Part shown: positions 37,074 through 46,050 of the stretch, piece by piece
How the letters are laid out: each line of letters opens with the position of its first letter
Numbering within the stretch: the stretch's first letter is position 1
NCBI RefSeq assembly: GCF_000725545.1
Contig: NZ_JNZP01000017.1
Span: 1-64,000, forward strand
From: Streptomyces exfoliatus
GTDB lineage: Bacteria > Actinomycetota > Actinomycetes > Streptomycetales > Streptomycetaceae
Direction: 5' to 3'
DNA length: 64,000 nucleotides
The notes under the pieces: model-generated
Told to the model about the DNA's origin: nothing
The model's input: the letters and a program-made list of their open reading frames with translations, nothing else
Databases searched by the model: none
Position numbers and translations under genes: made by a program

Positions 37074-37200
37074 CGGGCGTCTCCAGCGGTTGTCTTCAGT
37101 ACGTACGCGCATGACGCGTACGGACCAGGTGGCGTCCATCCTGCCGCAGGGCAGGGCCTTGCGGAGCACCGAGCCCGTTTCCGGGCCCGGGTGTCAGATG

Positions 37201-37268
37201 GTGTCCCGCCGATCGGACCGGTCGCGAGCCCGGTCCGATCGGCGGGACACCACCTACGCTGGTGGTGT
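37201..37268. repeat. Perfect 21-bp inverted repeat followed by an overlapping 8-bp inverted repeat in a divergent promoter region
   Basis: 37201-37221 pairs perfectly with 37230-37250 (GTGTCCCGCCGATCGGACC.. and complement), loop 8 nt. ACACCACC at 37247-37254 pairs with GGTGGTGT at 37261-37268 around TACGCT, which resembles a -10 element. The region is divergent, so it is an operator or leader structure, not a terminator. Confidence 0.7.
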
Positions 37269-37347
37269 GCGGGGCTTGTCTGGACGGGCCCTGGTCGGGC
37301 AGTCGCCGTCGGCAGGAGGCCGGCGGCCCTACGAGCCGAGGAAACCT

Positions 37348-38778
37348 GTGAGTGACACCCCATTCGGATTCGGCCTTCCGCCGGAGGAGCCGGACAACGG
37401 CGACGAGGGCAAGAAGAAGGACCCCGCCGGAGGTGGCCAGGGGTCCGGCGGCCAGGGCGGCAACCCGTTCGGGGCGAACCCGTTCGGCTTCGGCGGACTG
37501 CCCGGCATGGGCGGCCCGGGCGGCGCGGACAACCCGTTCGCGGCCATGTTCGGCTCGCTGAACCCCAACGATCTCGGTGCGGCCTTCCAGCAGCTCGGCC
37601 AGATGCTGAGCTACGAGGGCGGTCCCGTGAACTGGGACATGGCCAAGCAGATCGCGCGCCAGGTGGTGGCCCAGGGCACCGCCGACGGCACCAAGGACGC
37701 CAGCGTGGGCCCTGCCGAGAAGTCCGCGGTCGAGGAGGCCGTGCGCCTCGCCGACCTGTGGCTCGACCAGGTCACGTCGCTGCCCTCCGGGGCGAACACG
37801 GCGGTGGCGTGGAGCCGCGCGGAGTGGGTCGAGGCGACGCTGCCCGCGTGGCAGCAGCTCGTGGACCCGGTCGCCGAGCGGGTCGGCGCGGCGATGGGCG
37901 ACGTCCTGCCGGAGGAGATGCAGGCCATGGCCGGCCCGCTGATCGGCATGATGCGCTCCATGGGTGGCGCCATGTTCGGCCAGCAGATCGGGCAGGCCGT
38001 CGGCGCGCTCGCCGGTGAGGTCGTCGGCTCGACCGACGTGGGTCTCCCGCTCGGCCCCGCCAACCGCGCCGCGCTGCTTCCGCTGAACATCGAGGCCTTC
38101 GGCAAGGACCTGGGCGTGCCCTCCGACGAGGTGCGGCTCTACCTGGCCCTGCGCGAGGCCGCGCACCAGCGGCTCTTCGCACACGTGCCGTGGCTGCGCG
38201 CGCACCTGTTCGGCGCGGTCGAGGGGTACGCGCGCGGGATCACCGTCGACACCTCGAAGCTGGAGGAGGCGGTCGGCCAGCTCGACCCGTCGCGTCCGGA
38301 GCAGCTTCAGGAGGCGCTCCAGCAGGGCATGTTCCAGCCGGAGGACACGCCGGCGCAGAAGGCGGCCCTGGCCCGTCTGGAGACGGCGCTCGCGCTCGTC
38401 GAGGGCTGGGTGGACGCGGTGGTCCACGAGGCCGCGAAGTCCCGGTTGACCTCGGCGGACGCGCTGCGCGAGACGCTGCGCCGGCGCCGGGCGTCGGGCG
38501 GTCCCGCCGAGCAGACCTTCGCGACCCTGATCGGTCTGGAGCTGCGTCCGCGGCGGCTGCGGGACGCGGCGCGCCTGTGGGCGTCGCTGACCGACGCGCG
38601 CGGGGTGGACGGCCGGGACGCCCTGTGGGAGCACCCCGACATGCTGCCGACGGCGACCGACCTGGACGACCCGGACGGCTTCGTGCACCGCGAGCACCTC
38701 GACTTCACCGAGCTGGACAAGATGCTCGGCGACGCGGCGAGGGGCGACGCCCCGGAGGACGGGGAAGGCAAGGAGTGA
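37348..38778 (+). CDS. DUF2342 zinc-dependent metalloprotease-like protein
   Basis: The 476-residue protein begins with a Gly/Pro/Asn-rich tail (NPFGANPFGFGG, about 1-70), followed by an all-helical domain. The region LREAAHQRLFAHVPWLRAH (about 275) resembles the degenerate zincin site assigned to this family, and the family's REHLDFTELDKMLGD closes the protein. No protease activity is proven for the family as far as I know. It matches M. tuberculosis Rv3195 (from memory). GTG 37348 follows GAGGAA. The NUDIX gene overlaps its stop by 4 nt. Confidence 0.88.
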   Translation: MSDTPFGFGLPPEEPDNGDEGKKKDPAGGGQGSGGQGGNPFGANPFGFGGLPGMGGPGGADNPFAAMFGSLNPNDLGAAFQQLGQMLSYEGGPVNWDMAKQIARQVVAQGTADGTKDASVGPAEKSAVEEAVRLADLWLDQVTSLPSGANTAVAWSRAEWVEATLPAWQQLVDPVAERVGAAMGDVLPEEMQAMAGPLIGMMRSMGGAMFGQQIGQAVGALAGEVVGSTDVGLPLGPANRAALLPLNIEAFGKDLGVPSDEVRLYLALREAAHQRLFAHVPWLRAHLFGAVEGYARGITVDTSKLEEAVGQLDPSRPEQLQEALQQGMFQPEDTPAQKAALARLETALALVEGWVDAVVHEAAKSRLTSADALRETLRRRRASGGPAEQTFATLIGLELRPRRLRDAARLWASLTDARGVDGRDALWEHPDMLPTATDLDDPDGFVHREHLDFTELDKMLGDAARGDAPEDGEGKE

Positions 38779-39296
38779 GCCTGCACGACGACGCGGTCCT
38801 CGTACTGAAGGAGTACGGGGGCCAGGAGGAGCTCCGGCAGGTCTATCTGGACCATCTGGACGCCCATCCCGACGGCATGTACAAGCCGTGCGGTGCCGGT
38901 CATCTGACCAGCAGCGCGCTGGTCGTCGACCCTTCGCGGGGTCGGGTGCTCCTCACTCTGCACAAGAAGCTGGGCATGTGGCTGCAGATGGGCGGCCACT
39001 GCGAGCCGGACGACGTGACGGTGGAGGCGGCCGCGCTGCGCGAGGCGACGGAGGAGTCGGGGATCGCGGGTCTGACCCTGCTGCCGGGCGGTCCGGTGCG
39101 GCTCGACCGGCATCCGATTCCGGCGCCGTGCCACTGGCACCTGGACGTCCAGTACGCGGCGCTCGCGCCGGCCGGCGCGGTGGCGGAGATCAGCGAGGAG
39201 TCGCTGGACCTGCGCTGGTTCGCGTACGAGGAGGTGGCGGGCGTGGCGGACACGTCGGTGGTCCGTCTCCTGGAGAACACGCTCGACCGTCTGTAG
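38775..39296 (+). CDS. NUDIX hydrolase
   Basis: The 173-residue protein has a NUDIX fold: LTSSALVVDPSRGRVLLTLH, then the NUDIX box region MGGHCEPDDVTVEAAALREATEESGI-like, of which REATEESGI carries the metal-binding Glu residues (about 90-98). The spacing from the first Gly to the RE core is one residue longer than usual. Substrate unknown; nucleotide or ADP-sugar pyrophosphates are typical. It is coupled to the metalloprotease-like gene by a GTGA overlap and ends at a bidirectional terminator. Confidence 0.9.
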   Translation: MSLHDDAVLVLKEYGGQEELRQVYLDHLDAHPDGMYKPCGAGHLTSSALVVDPSRGRVLLTLHKKLGMWLQMGGHCEPDDVTVEAAALREATEESGIAGLTLLPGGPVRLDRHPIPAPCHWHLDVQYAALAPAGAVAEISEESLDLRWFAYEEVAGVADTSVVRLLENTLDRL

Positions 39297-39326
39297 CGGG
39301 TCGCCCGCGCCGACGGGGCATGCGGA

Positions 39327-39354
39327 AGGGGCGGTCGCCGTGGCGACCGCCCCT
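39327..39354. terminator. Bidirectional terminator
   Basis: A 13-bp stem (AGGGGCGGTCGCC and complement) with a 2-nt centre lies between convergent stops at 39296 and 39371. Confidence 0.8.
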
Positions 39355-39370
39355 CACGTGTGTCCCGTGC

Positions 39371-40126
39371 TCAGTTCCAGGCGTTGTTCTGGTTCTGGGC
39401 GTGGGAGCCGTGTTGTCCCGCGCCGAACTGGGCGGCGACGCCCTGTCCGATCGCCGCGTTCTGCGGGGGCATGACCTCGCTGGGCTGGACGAGGGCGAAG
39501 CCCTGGCCCAGGAAGCTGAGCTCCCAGCCCTCGCCCGTGTTGCCGCGGCGGCTGCGGATGCTGGAGTTGTGCGTCTGCGCCTGCATCTGGACGCGCAGCC
39601 CGGTGGACCAGGCGACGATCGCGTCCGCGTCGACACTGACGTACTTCTCGGGCGTGACCTGCATCATCAGCGGCTGACCCGAGGTCATCAGGGCGACCTT
39701 GCCGCGGCCGGAGATGTTGAGCTGGTACTTGCCGGAGCCGGAGATGCCGTACTGGCTGTCGACGGCGATGACCTCGGTGTTGAGGGTCGAGTCGAGCGCC
39801 AGGACGTAGGCGCTGTCGACGGTCAGGCCCTCCTGCTCGACGTCCACGACGTGGACGTACTGGGCGAGGTTGGCGAAGTAGACCGTGCCCTGGCCGGAGC
39901 AGCGCATCAGGTCGAGGCCCTCACCGGTGCGGGCCTGGGCCCGGCGCTGGCTCGGGGTCTTGTACTCGCCGTCGAAGTCGACGAGCCCCTGGTACGCGAC
40001 CATGGCGCCCTTACGGGCGAGGATGTCGTCCTGCCCGGTGAGGCTGACCCGCAGGAGCTGCGGGTTCTGGATGACGTACCGCTCCTGGCTCTGCTGTTCG
40101 GCGTGGTTGAAAAGCGGGCTCTGCAT
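39371..40126 (-). CDS. AIM24 family protein, third gene of AIM24/TerD operon
   Basis: The 251-residue protein is one AIM24 beta-domain: ILARKGAMVAYQGLVDFDG, GTVYFANLAQYVHVVD, then the second half with VSVDADAIVAWSTGLRVQ and GEGWELSFLGQGFALVQPSE. A Gln/Asn/His-rich tail follows. The family name comes from a yeast mitochondrial protein; the bacterial role is unknown. It is 19 nt from the previous AIM24 gene and is its paralogue. No signal peptide or membrane span is visible. Confidence 0.87.
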   Translation of the reverse strand: MQSPLFNHAEQQSQERYVIQNPQLLRVSLTGQDDILARKGAMVAYQGLVDFDGEYKTPSQRRAQARTGEGLDLMRCSGQGTVYFANLAQYVHVVDVEQEGLTVDSAYVLALDSTLNTEVIAVDSQYGISGSGKYQLNISGRGKVALMTSGQPLMMQVTPEKYVSVDADAIVAWSTGLRVQMQAQTHNSSIRSRRGNTGEGWELSFLGQGFALVQPSEVMPPQNAAIGQGVAAQFGAGQHGSHAQNQNNAWN

Positions 40127-40145
40127 GGTGTGTTCTCGCTCCCCC

Positions 40146-40826
40146 TCAGCCCCGGATCCGCAGGCGGTCGGTGCTGTCCTCGCTCGGCTGTACGACGACG
40201 ATTCCCTGGCCTGAGAAGGCCATCTGGAACGCCTCGCCGCTGCCCCGCCCGATGAGGGACGAGGCCTTGAAGCTGCGCTTGCCCTTGACCTTGAGCGCCG
40301 GGGACCAGGCGACGAGGGCGTCGGGGTCGACGTAGGTCTCGTCGTCGCCGCGGCCGCAGTCGACGACGATCGGCGTGCCGCGCGAGGTGAGCGCGACCCA
40401 GCCGGTACCGGCGATCTCCACGTTGAACAGGCCCTGTCCGGCGAACTTGGCGAGCCCCTTGACCCGCTCGACGCCCCACTGGAGGTGGGCGTCGAAGGCG
40501 AGCAGGTTGGTGCCGTTGACGGAGATCGAGTCGTTCTGGAGGTTGATCACGACGACGTCGGCGCCGTAGTCGGCCAGGTAGAGCAGCCCGTCGCCCGAGC
40601 ACTTCATGATCGGCGCGCCCTCGCCGGTGGCCCACTGCTGGGCGACCTGGCGGGCGGCGGGCGGGTTGGGCTCGTAGGTGATGTAGCCCTCGTAGGAGAC
40701 CATCGAGCCGGTCCGGGCGTACAGGTCCTGGCCGGAGGCCATGGCCACCTTGAGCATGGTGCGGCCGTGGTTCTCCATCCGGGCCGCGACGGGGGTCGGG
40801 GCGTAGCCCGCGAGTTGCTGGTTCAT
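40146..40826 (-). CDS. AIM24 family protein, second gene of AIM24/TerD operon
   Basis: The 226-residue protein is a complete AIM24 domain: LYARTGSMVSYEGYITYEP, APIMKCSGDGLLYLADYGA, GLFNVEIAGTGWVALTSRG, VDPDALVAWSPALKVK and FQMAFSGQGIVVVQPSE. It lies 14 nt after the TerD-AIM24 gene and 19 nt before the next paralogue, so all three are one operon. It differs from its paralogues by lacking a long tail. Function unknown. Confidence 0.87.
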   Translation of the reverse strand: MNQQLAGYAPTPVAARMENHGRTMLKVAMASGQDLYARTGSMVSYEGYITYEPNPPAARQVAQQWATGEGAPIMKCSGDGLLYLADYGADVVVINLQNDSISVNGTNLLAFDAHLQWGVERVKGLAKFAGQGLFNVEIAGTGWVALTSRGTPIVVDCGRGDDETYVDPDALVAWSPALKVKGKRSFKASSLIGRGSGEAFQMAFSGQGIVVVQPSEDSTDRLRIRG

Positions 40827-40840
40827 GACTTCGGGCTCCC

Positions 40841-42490
40841 TCAGACCTCGTAGGGCTGGACGACGATGAAGTTGCCGGGGGCTCCCCGGAACTGGAGGTT
40901 CACGGTCTCCCCGCTGTGACCCGGGTAGGCGTTGCGCCGGAGCCTCACCTGGCTGGAGAGGATGACCTGGGACGCGGACGACCACGCGACGACGGCGTTG
41001 CAGTCGGCGAAGGTCGTCGGGGTGACGGGCAGGACGACGGGGACGCCGTGCGTCTTGACGACGATGGTGCCGGTGCCCTGGAACTGCATGGTGAAGAGGG
41101 CTCCGCCGGGGATGCCGTGGCCCTCGATGCGCCGCACCTCGTACTGGAGGGACTCGTCGAACGCGAGGACGCTCTCGGCGGAGACGCAGATGCCGTCGCC
41201 CTGGAGCTCGATCGGGTGCAGGTGGGCACCCTCCTCGGCGAGGAAGAGCTGTCCGCGGCCCGTGCAGCGCATCAGCTGCATCTCCTGGCCGGTGGCGTTG
41301 CCGACGATCCGGCCGGTGAAGCCGGCTCCCTTGTGGGAGAAGTCGACCTTGCCCTGGTACATGACCATGGAGCCCTGCCGGGCGAGGACGGGGGTGCCGC
41401 CCATGGCCAGGTCGACCCGCATGAGCTGCTGGTTCTGCGGGGTCCAGCGGGCGCCGGTGGCGGTCTCCTTGTACGGGGCGAGCGCGGCGGCGAGCCCCGC
41501 TCCGGTCGCCGGCACGCCCTGAGGGACGCCTTGCGGGACGCCGGGCTGCTGGCCGTATGGCGGCTGCTGCCCGTACGGGGCGGGGGCGGCCTGCCCGTAC
41601 GGGGCGGGGGCCTGACCGTAGGGGGCCTGCGGCGGCTGGCCCTGGCCCGGGTACTGACCCGGGACCGGCCCGTACTGGGGCTGCTGCGGCGGCTGCTGCC
41701 CGTAGGGGGCGGGAGCCGGCGCGGGCGGCGGGACCGGCGCGGGCGCCACCGGCGCCACCATCGTGGGCGTGGCGTGCACCGGCTGGGCGGGCGCGGGCGG
41801 CGGAGTGGGCGCCTGCGGCGCGCCGAAAGCGGGCGCGGGTGCCTGGGGTGCGCCGAAAGCGGGCGCCGGCGCGGCGGGCGCGCCGAAGGCCGGAGGCGTC
41901 GCCGCCTGCGGCGGAGGCGCGAAGCCGGGGGCGGCGGCCTGCTGCTGCACGGCCGGCTCCTCTTCGGCGACCTCTCCGCCGAAGTTCCGCAGGAGCGCGT
42001 CGAGGCCTCCGTCGAAGCCCTGGCCGACGGCGGCGAACCGCCAGACGTCCTTGAGGTAGAAGTCGCCGAGCATCACCGCGCGCTCGGTGCTGAACTCCGA
42101 GCCGGTGAAGGCGTACCGGGCGACCTCCTCGCCACCCGCCACGATCCGCAGGTGACCGGGGCCGATCTGGGACATCTGGCCGGCGCCGTCGATCGTCGCG
42201 GTGAACGACAGCTTGTGGATGTTGGCGGGGATGCGGTCGAGGGTGACGCGGAACGACTCGGTGTCACCGGACTGGGCCCCGAGCAGCTGCACGGACTCCT
42301 CGGGAGTCTTCGGCTGGTTGAAGAAGACGAAGTAGCGGTCGTCGGAGAGCCGCTCTTCCGCGTCGAGTCCGAAACAGCTGATGTCGAAGGTCAGCCCGGG
42401 CGCCGAGATCTGCACGCCCACGTACAGATCGGTTCCCGCGGTGAGATCACTGATCTTGGCCTTGTGGCCGCGTTGGAATTCCCTGGCCAT
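40841..42490 (-). CDS. TerD-AIM24 fusion protein
   Basis: The 549-residue protein joins a TerD domain (about 1-190: MAREFQRGHKAKISDL, VGVQISAPGLTFDISCFGLD, the calcium-type site DDRYFVFFNQP and VRVTLDRIP-like FRVTLDRIPANIHKLSF) to an AIM24 domain (about 345-549) through a 150-residue Pro/Gln/Ala/Gly linker with repeated PYGQ and APAFGAPQ. TerD proteins bind calcium and are tied to tellurite and stress responses and development in Streptomyces. As first gene of the operon it suggests that all three proteins act together, perhaps at the membrane. Confidence 0.88.
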   Translation of the reverse strand: MAREFQRGHKAKISDLTAGTDLYVGVQISAPGLTFDISCFGLDAEERLSDDRYFVFFNQPKTPEESVQLLGAQSGDTESFRVTLDRIPANIHKLSFTATIDGAGQMSQIGPGHLRIVAGGEEVARYAFTGSEFSTERAVMLGDFYLKDVWRFAAVGQGFDGGLDALLRNFGGEVAEEEPAVQQQAAAPGFAPPPQAATPPAFGAPAAPAPAFGAPQAPAPAFGAPQAPTPPPAPAQPVHATPTMVAPVAPAPVPPPAPAPAPYGQQPPQQPQYGPVPGQYPGQGQPPQAPYGQAPAPYGQAAPAPYGQQPPYGQQPGVPQGVPQGVPATGAGLAAALAPYKETATGARWTPQNQQLMRVDLAMGGTPVLARQGSMVMYQGKVDFSHKGAGFTGRIVGNATGQEMQLMRCTGRGQLFLAEEGAHLHPIELQGDGICVSAESVLAFDESLQYEVRRIEGHGIPGGALFTMQFQGTGTIVVKTHGVPVVLPVTPTTFADCNAVVAWSSASQVILSSQVRLRRNAYPGHSGETVNLQFRGAPGNFIVVQPYEV

Positions 42491-42622
42491 GCGTAACGAC
42501 CGTCCCCCATCCCGAATGGCGATTGCTCGCGCCAGGCTAACCGCTGAGTGCGACATTGAGACAGGGCAGGTCGTTTTCGGTACGGAATCGGGAAACCCGC
42601 TCACGTGCGCGTACTGGCGCTG

Positions 42623-43198
42623 TCACTCCTCGCGAGCGGCCGGGAGGTGCGGCAGGCGCGCGGCGGCGACCACACCCTCCAGGTAGCCGCGGGCCCGCTC
42701 GGTCCGTGGATACGCCTCCAGGAGCCGCCAGAATCCCGGCCCGTGCCCGGGGACGAGGAGGTGCGCCAGCTCGTGCAGCAGGACGTAGTCGACGACGTAC
42801 TCGGGCATCCCCTGAAGCCGGTGGGAGAGACGGATGCTGCCCTCGGAGGGGGTGCAGGAGCCCCAGCGGGTGTTCTGGTTGGTGACCCAGCGCACGGAGC
42901 GGGGGCGGGCCCGGCCGTCGAAGTACTGCTCGGACAGGCGCAGCGCCCGCTCGGTCAGCTCGCGGTCCCCGAGGACGCCGCGGCTCTCCTGGGCGGCGAG
43001 CTTGTCGAGCATGACGCCGACCCAGCGGCGCTCCTCGGTCTCGGACATCCGGGCCGGGATGAGCACGATGGTCCGGTCGCCCTCGCGGTAGGCCGAGACG
43101 GTTCTGCTCCGTCGTGCGCTTCTGCGGACCTCGACCGCGTTCGTCCCCGCACCTCGGTGCGGGGAGTCGGTCACACTGCGCTGTGGGTCGGCGGGCAC
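42623..43198 (-). CDS. YgjP/WLM-type (M48) metal-dependent hydrolase
   Basis: The 191-residue protein has the family run VEVRRSARRSRTVSAYREGD, RWVTNQNTRWGSCTPSEGSI, and the zinc site LLHELAHLLVPGHGPGFW with HELAH and a following His. The enzyme group is a predicted metalloprotease (DUF45). GTG 43198 is the start with best agreement; longer readings extend into an unlikely leader. It is upstream of the TerD gene on the same strand and divergent from the ThiF-like gene. Confidence 0.88.
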   Translation of the reverse strand: MPADPQRSVTDSPHRGAGTNAVEVRRSARRSRTVSAYREGDRTIVLIPARMSETEERRWVGVMLDKLAAQESRGVLGDRELTERALRLSEQYFDGRARPRSVRWVTNQNTRWGSCTPSEGSIRLSHRLQGMPEYVVDYVLLHELAHLLVPGHGPGFWRLLEAYPRTERARGYLEGVVAAARLPHLPAAREE

Positions 43199-43453
43199 GG
43201 CTCCGACGTTACCCGCCGGCGGTGGGGGAAGTCCCGCCCCAAGAGTGGTTTCGGGAACGATCCGCCCCCGTCCCGCACCATTCGAATGACTAATTGCCTC
43301 GCCTGTGGACAACTTTCGGCGGCCGTCACGGCGACGGGGCATTCTCACCCCGGGACGACGAAAGAGGCGTTGTCGATCATGACGCGATGACGTTGGCGAT
43401 CACGACGTTCCGATACATCCGTGCGGGACAGGACGAGGGCGGGGGCCAGGGAA

Positions 43454-44629
43454 ATGCATCCGATGGTGAAACCGGCGCTGCGGCGCGCCTGGCGGAGTCT
43501 GCGCTGCGTCCAGTTCGGCGTCACTCCCGCGCACGCGGTGGTCCTCGACCCCGTGGACCAGCGGACGGGCACGCTGCTCGGGCTGCTCAACGGCACCCGC
43601 GGGACCGAACTGCTGCGCGCCGAGGCGCGGGCGCTGGGCATGCCCGAGGGCCGACTCGACGCACTCCTCGAACGCCTCGAGTCGGCCGGCCTGCTCGCCG
43701 ACGCCACGACCGGAAGGCCCGGCAGGCCGGGCCCGAAAGCAGGCGTCACGGACCCGGCCCTCGACCCGCTCCGTGCCGATCTGGCCTCCCTCTCCGTCGT
43801 CCACCCCGAACCGGAGCGGGCGGTACGGACCCTGGCGGCCCGGCGGGCCCTGCGCGTCCAGGTCCGCGGCGCGGGACGGGTGGGGGCGACGGTGGCGGCG
43901 CTCCTCTCGGCGGCGGGAGTCGGCGGGGTCGACGTGGTGGACTCGGGCCGGGTCGAGCCCTGGGAGACCGCCCCGGGCGGCCTTCCCTCCGAGGCCGTCG
44001 GCGAGAGACGGGCGACAGCGGCCCGACGCCTGGTCGGGAGGTGGCGGAGCGGACGCGGCGGACCGGGCGCGTCGAGCGGTCCCGCGGCGGACGACCGGCG
44101 CCGGCCGGGTGAGGGATCCGGCGGGGCCGGCCTGTCACTCGTCGTGGTGACACCGCGCGACGGTCTCGGCGCGTACGTCCCCGATCCGCTCCCGGCCGAG
44201 CGGTGGATCGGCACCGGCACCCCGCACCTGTACGCCGGGGTCCTGGAGGCGACGGGCACCGTAGGACCGCTCGTCCTGCCGGGCGGCACCGCCTGCGCGC
44301 GGTGTCTCCAGGAGGCGCGGACCGACCGGGAGCCCGTCTCGCCCCGGCTGCTCGCCCAGTGGCGCTCCGGCGCCGCGCATCCGCTGCCCGCCTGCGACCT
44401 GGGGCTCGCGACGGCGGTGGCGGGTCTCGCGGCGGCCCACGCGCTGGCCTTTCTGGACGGGGATCTCCCGGCGAGCACGGGCACCCGCTGGACGGCGTCA
44501 CTGCCGCGACTGGAGTGGCGGGCGGAGCTTCTGAGACCTCACCCGGACTGTCCCTGCGGGGCGGCGAACGACGTAGAGGGGGTACGCGTCTCGGCAGCCC
44601 GAGGGGCGCAGGACACAATGGCGGGGTAA
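43454..44629 (+). CDS. ThiF/E1-like protein
   Basis: The 391-residue protein has an N-terminal winged-helix-like segment (about 5-95) and a Rossmann core with VRGAGRVGATVAALLSAAGV, DVVDSGRVEPWETAPGGL and later VTPRDGL, as in ThiF/E1 and TOMM cyclodehydratase partner proteins. Cys pairs (TACARCLQEA and DCPCGAAN) suggest a zinc site at the C-terminus. The typical ATP-site Arg of active E1 enzymes is not evident, so it may be a binding protein. The ABC1 kinase gene follows after 41 nt, and a similar pair is present in mycobacteria (Rv3196-Rv3197, from memory). Confidence 0.8.
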   Translation: MHPMVKPALRRAWRSLRCVQFGVTPAHAVVLDPVDQRTGTLLGLLNGTRGTELLRAEARALGMPEGRLDALLERLESAGLLADATTGRPGRPGPKAGVTDPALDPLRADLASLSVVHPEPERAVRTLAARRALRVQVRGAGRVGATVAALLSAAGVGGVDVVDSGRVEPWETAPGGLPSEAVGERRATAARRLVGRWRSGRGGPGASSGPAADDRRRPGEGSGGAGLSLVVVTPRDGLGAYVPDPLPAERWIGTGTPHLYAGVLEATGTVGPLVLPGGTACARCLQEARTDREPVSPRLLAQWRSGAAHPLPACDLGLATAVAGLAAAHALAFLDGDLPASTGTRWTASLPRLEWRAELLRPHPDCPCGAANDVEGVRVSAARGAQDTMAG

Positions 44630-44670
44630 CGGCCTTGCGCGGCACGGCAGTCTGGGATTTGGAGGGGCGT

Positions 44671-46050
44671 ATGTCTGATCTTCCCCGGAAGGCGGTCACC
44701 CGGACCGCGAAGTTGGCCGCGTTGCCCTTGGGCTTCGCGGGCCGGGCCACCTGGGGCCTGGGCAAGCGGATCGGCGGCAGATCGGCGGAGCTGGTCGCCC
44801 GCGAGCTCCAGCAGCGCACGGCCGAGCAGCTGTTCAAGGTGCTCGGCGAGCTCAAGGGCGGGGCCATGAAGTTCGGGCAGGCGCTGTCCGTCTTCGAGTC
44901 GGCCCTTCCCGAGGAGGTGGCGGGACCGTACCGGGCGGCGCTGACGAAGCTTCAGGACGCCGCGCCGCCGATGCCGACACGGACGGTGCACGCGGTCCTG
45001 GAGGAGCGGCTCGGTGCCGAGTGGCGCGCGCTGTTCCTGGAGTTCGAGGACAAGCCGGCCGCGGCGGCCTCGATCGGGCAGGTGCACCGGGCCGTGTGGC
45101 ACGACGGGCGCGAGGTCGCGGTGAAGGTGCAGTACCCCGGCGCCGGGGAGGCACTGCTCTCCGACCTGGCGCAGCTGAGCCGCTTCGCCCGGCTGCTCGG
45201 GCCGCTGATCCCGGGGATGGACATCAAGCCGCTGATCGCCGAGATGCGGGACCGGGTCTCCGAGGAGCTGGACTACGCCCTGGAGGCGGCGTCGCAGCAG
45301 AGGCACGCGGAGGAGTTCGCGGACGACCCGGGCGTGGTGGTCCCGGCGGTGGTGCACCAGTCGGATCAGATCCTCGTGACCGAGTGGATGGACGGCATCC
45401 CGCTCGCGGAGGTCATCGCGGACGGCACGGAGGCGCAGCGGGACCGGGCGGGCCAGCTCCTCGCCCGGTTCCTCTTCTCCGGCCCGGCGCGGACCGGTCT
45501 GCTGCACGCCGATCCGCACCCGGGCAACTTCCGGCTGCTTCCGGGCACCGACGAGGACGGGGGGCCGGAGTCGTGGCGTCTCGGGGTGCTCGACTTCGGC
45601 ACCGTGGACCGGCTTCCGGGCGGGCTGCCGGAGACCATCGGCACCTGTCTGCGGATGGCGCTCACCGGTGAGGCCGACACCGTCTACGAACTGCTGCGCG
45701 GCGAAGGCTTCGTGAAGGAGTCCGTCGCGCTCGCCCCGGACACGGTCCTGGAGTACCTGCTGCCGATCATCGAGCCGGCCGAGGCGGAGGCCTTCGTCTT
45801 CACCCGCGGCTGGATGCGCGCCCAGGCGGCCCGGATCGCCGATCCCCGCTCCCCCGCCCACCAGTTGGGCAAGCAGCTCAATCTGCCGCCTTCGTACCTG
45901 CTGATACACCGGGTGACGCTGAGCACCATCGGGGTGCTGTGCCAGCTCAACGCGACGGTACGGCTGCGGGCCGAACTGGAGGAGTGGCTGCCGGGCTTCG
46001 CGGCTCCCGCCGACGCCGAAGAGGTGTCACCGGACACCCAGGACGCGTGA
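44671..46050 (+). CDS. ABC1/UbiB/ADCK-family atypical kinase
   Basis: The 459-residue protein has the family signatures in order: KGGAMKFGQALS (KxGQ, about 73-84), AAASIGQVHRAVW, VAVKVQYPG (ATP-binding Lys), ELDYALEA, LLHADPHPGNF (catalytic loop) and VLDFGTVDR (metal-binding DFG). UbiB-family proteins support lipid-quinone synthesis or export; Streptomyces uses menaquinone, so the target is uncertain. In mycobacteria the homologue is linked to WhiB7-regulated macrolide resistance (Rv3197, known). GGAGGGG precedes the ATG. wblC lies 0.7 kb away on the other strand. Confidence 0.92.
   Translation: MSDLPRKAVTRTAKLAALPLGFAGRATWGLGKRIGGRSAELVARELQQRTAEQLFKVLGELKGGAMKFGQALSVFESALPEEVAGPYRAALTKLQDAAPPMPTRTVHAVLEERLGAEWRALFLEFEDKPAAAASIGQVHRAVWHDGREVAVKVQYPGAGEALLSDLAQLSRFARLLGPLIPGMDIKPLIAEMRDRVSEELDYALEAASQQRHAEEFADDPGVVVPAVVHQSDQILVTEWMDGIPLAEVIADGTEAQRDRAGQLLARFLFSGPARTGLLHADPHPGNFRLLPGTDEDGGPESWRLGVLDFGTVDRLPGGLPETIGTCLRMALTGEADTVYELLRGEGFVKESVALAPDTVLEYLLPIIEPAEAEAFVFTRGWMRAQAARIADPRSPAHQLGKQLNLPPSYLLIHRVTLSTIGVLCQLNATVRLRAELEEWLPGFAAPADAEEVSPDTQDA

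Noticed and set aside
43304..43312. Perfect DnaA-box-like TGTGGACAA; another at 50051-50059
   Set aside because: Both are single copies with no clustered boxes, no dnaA/dnaN genes and no AT-rich unwinding region, so they do not mark an origin.
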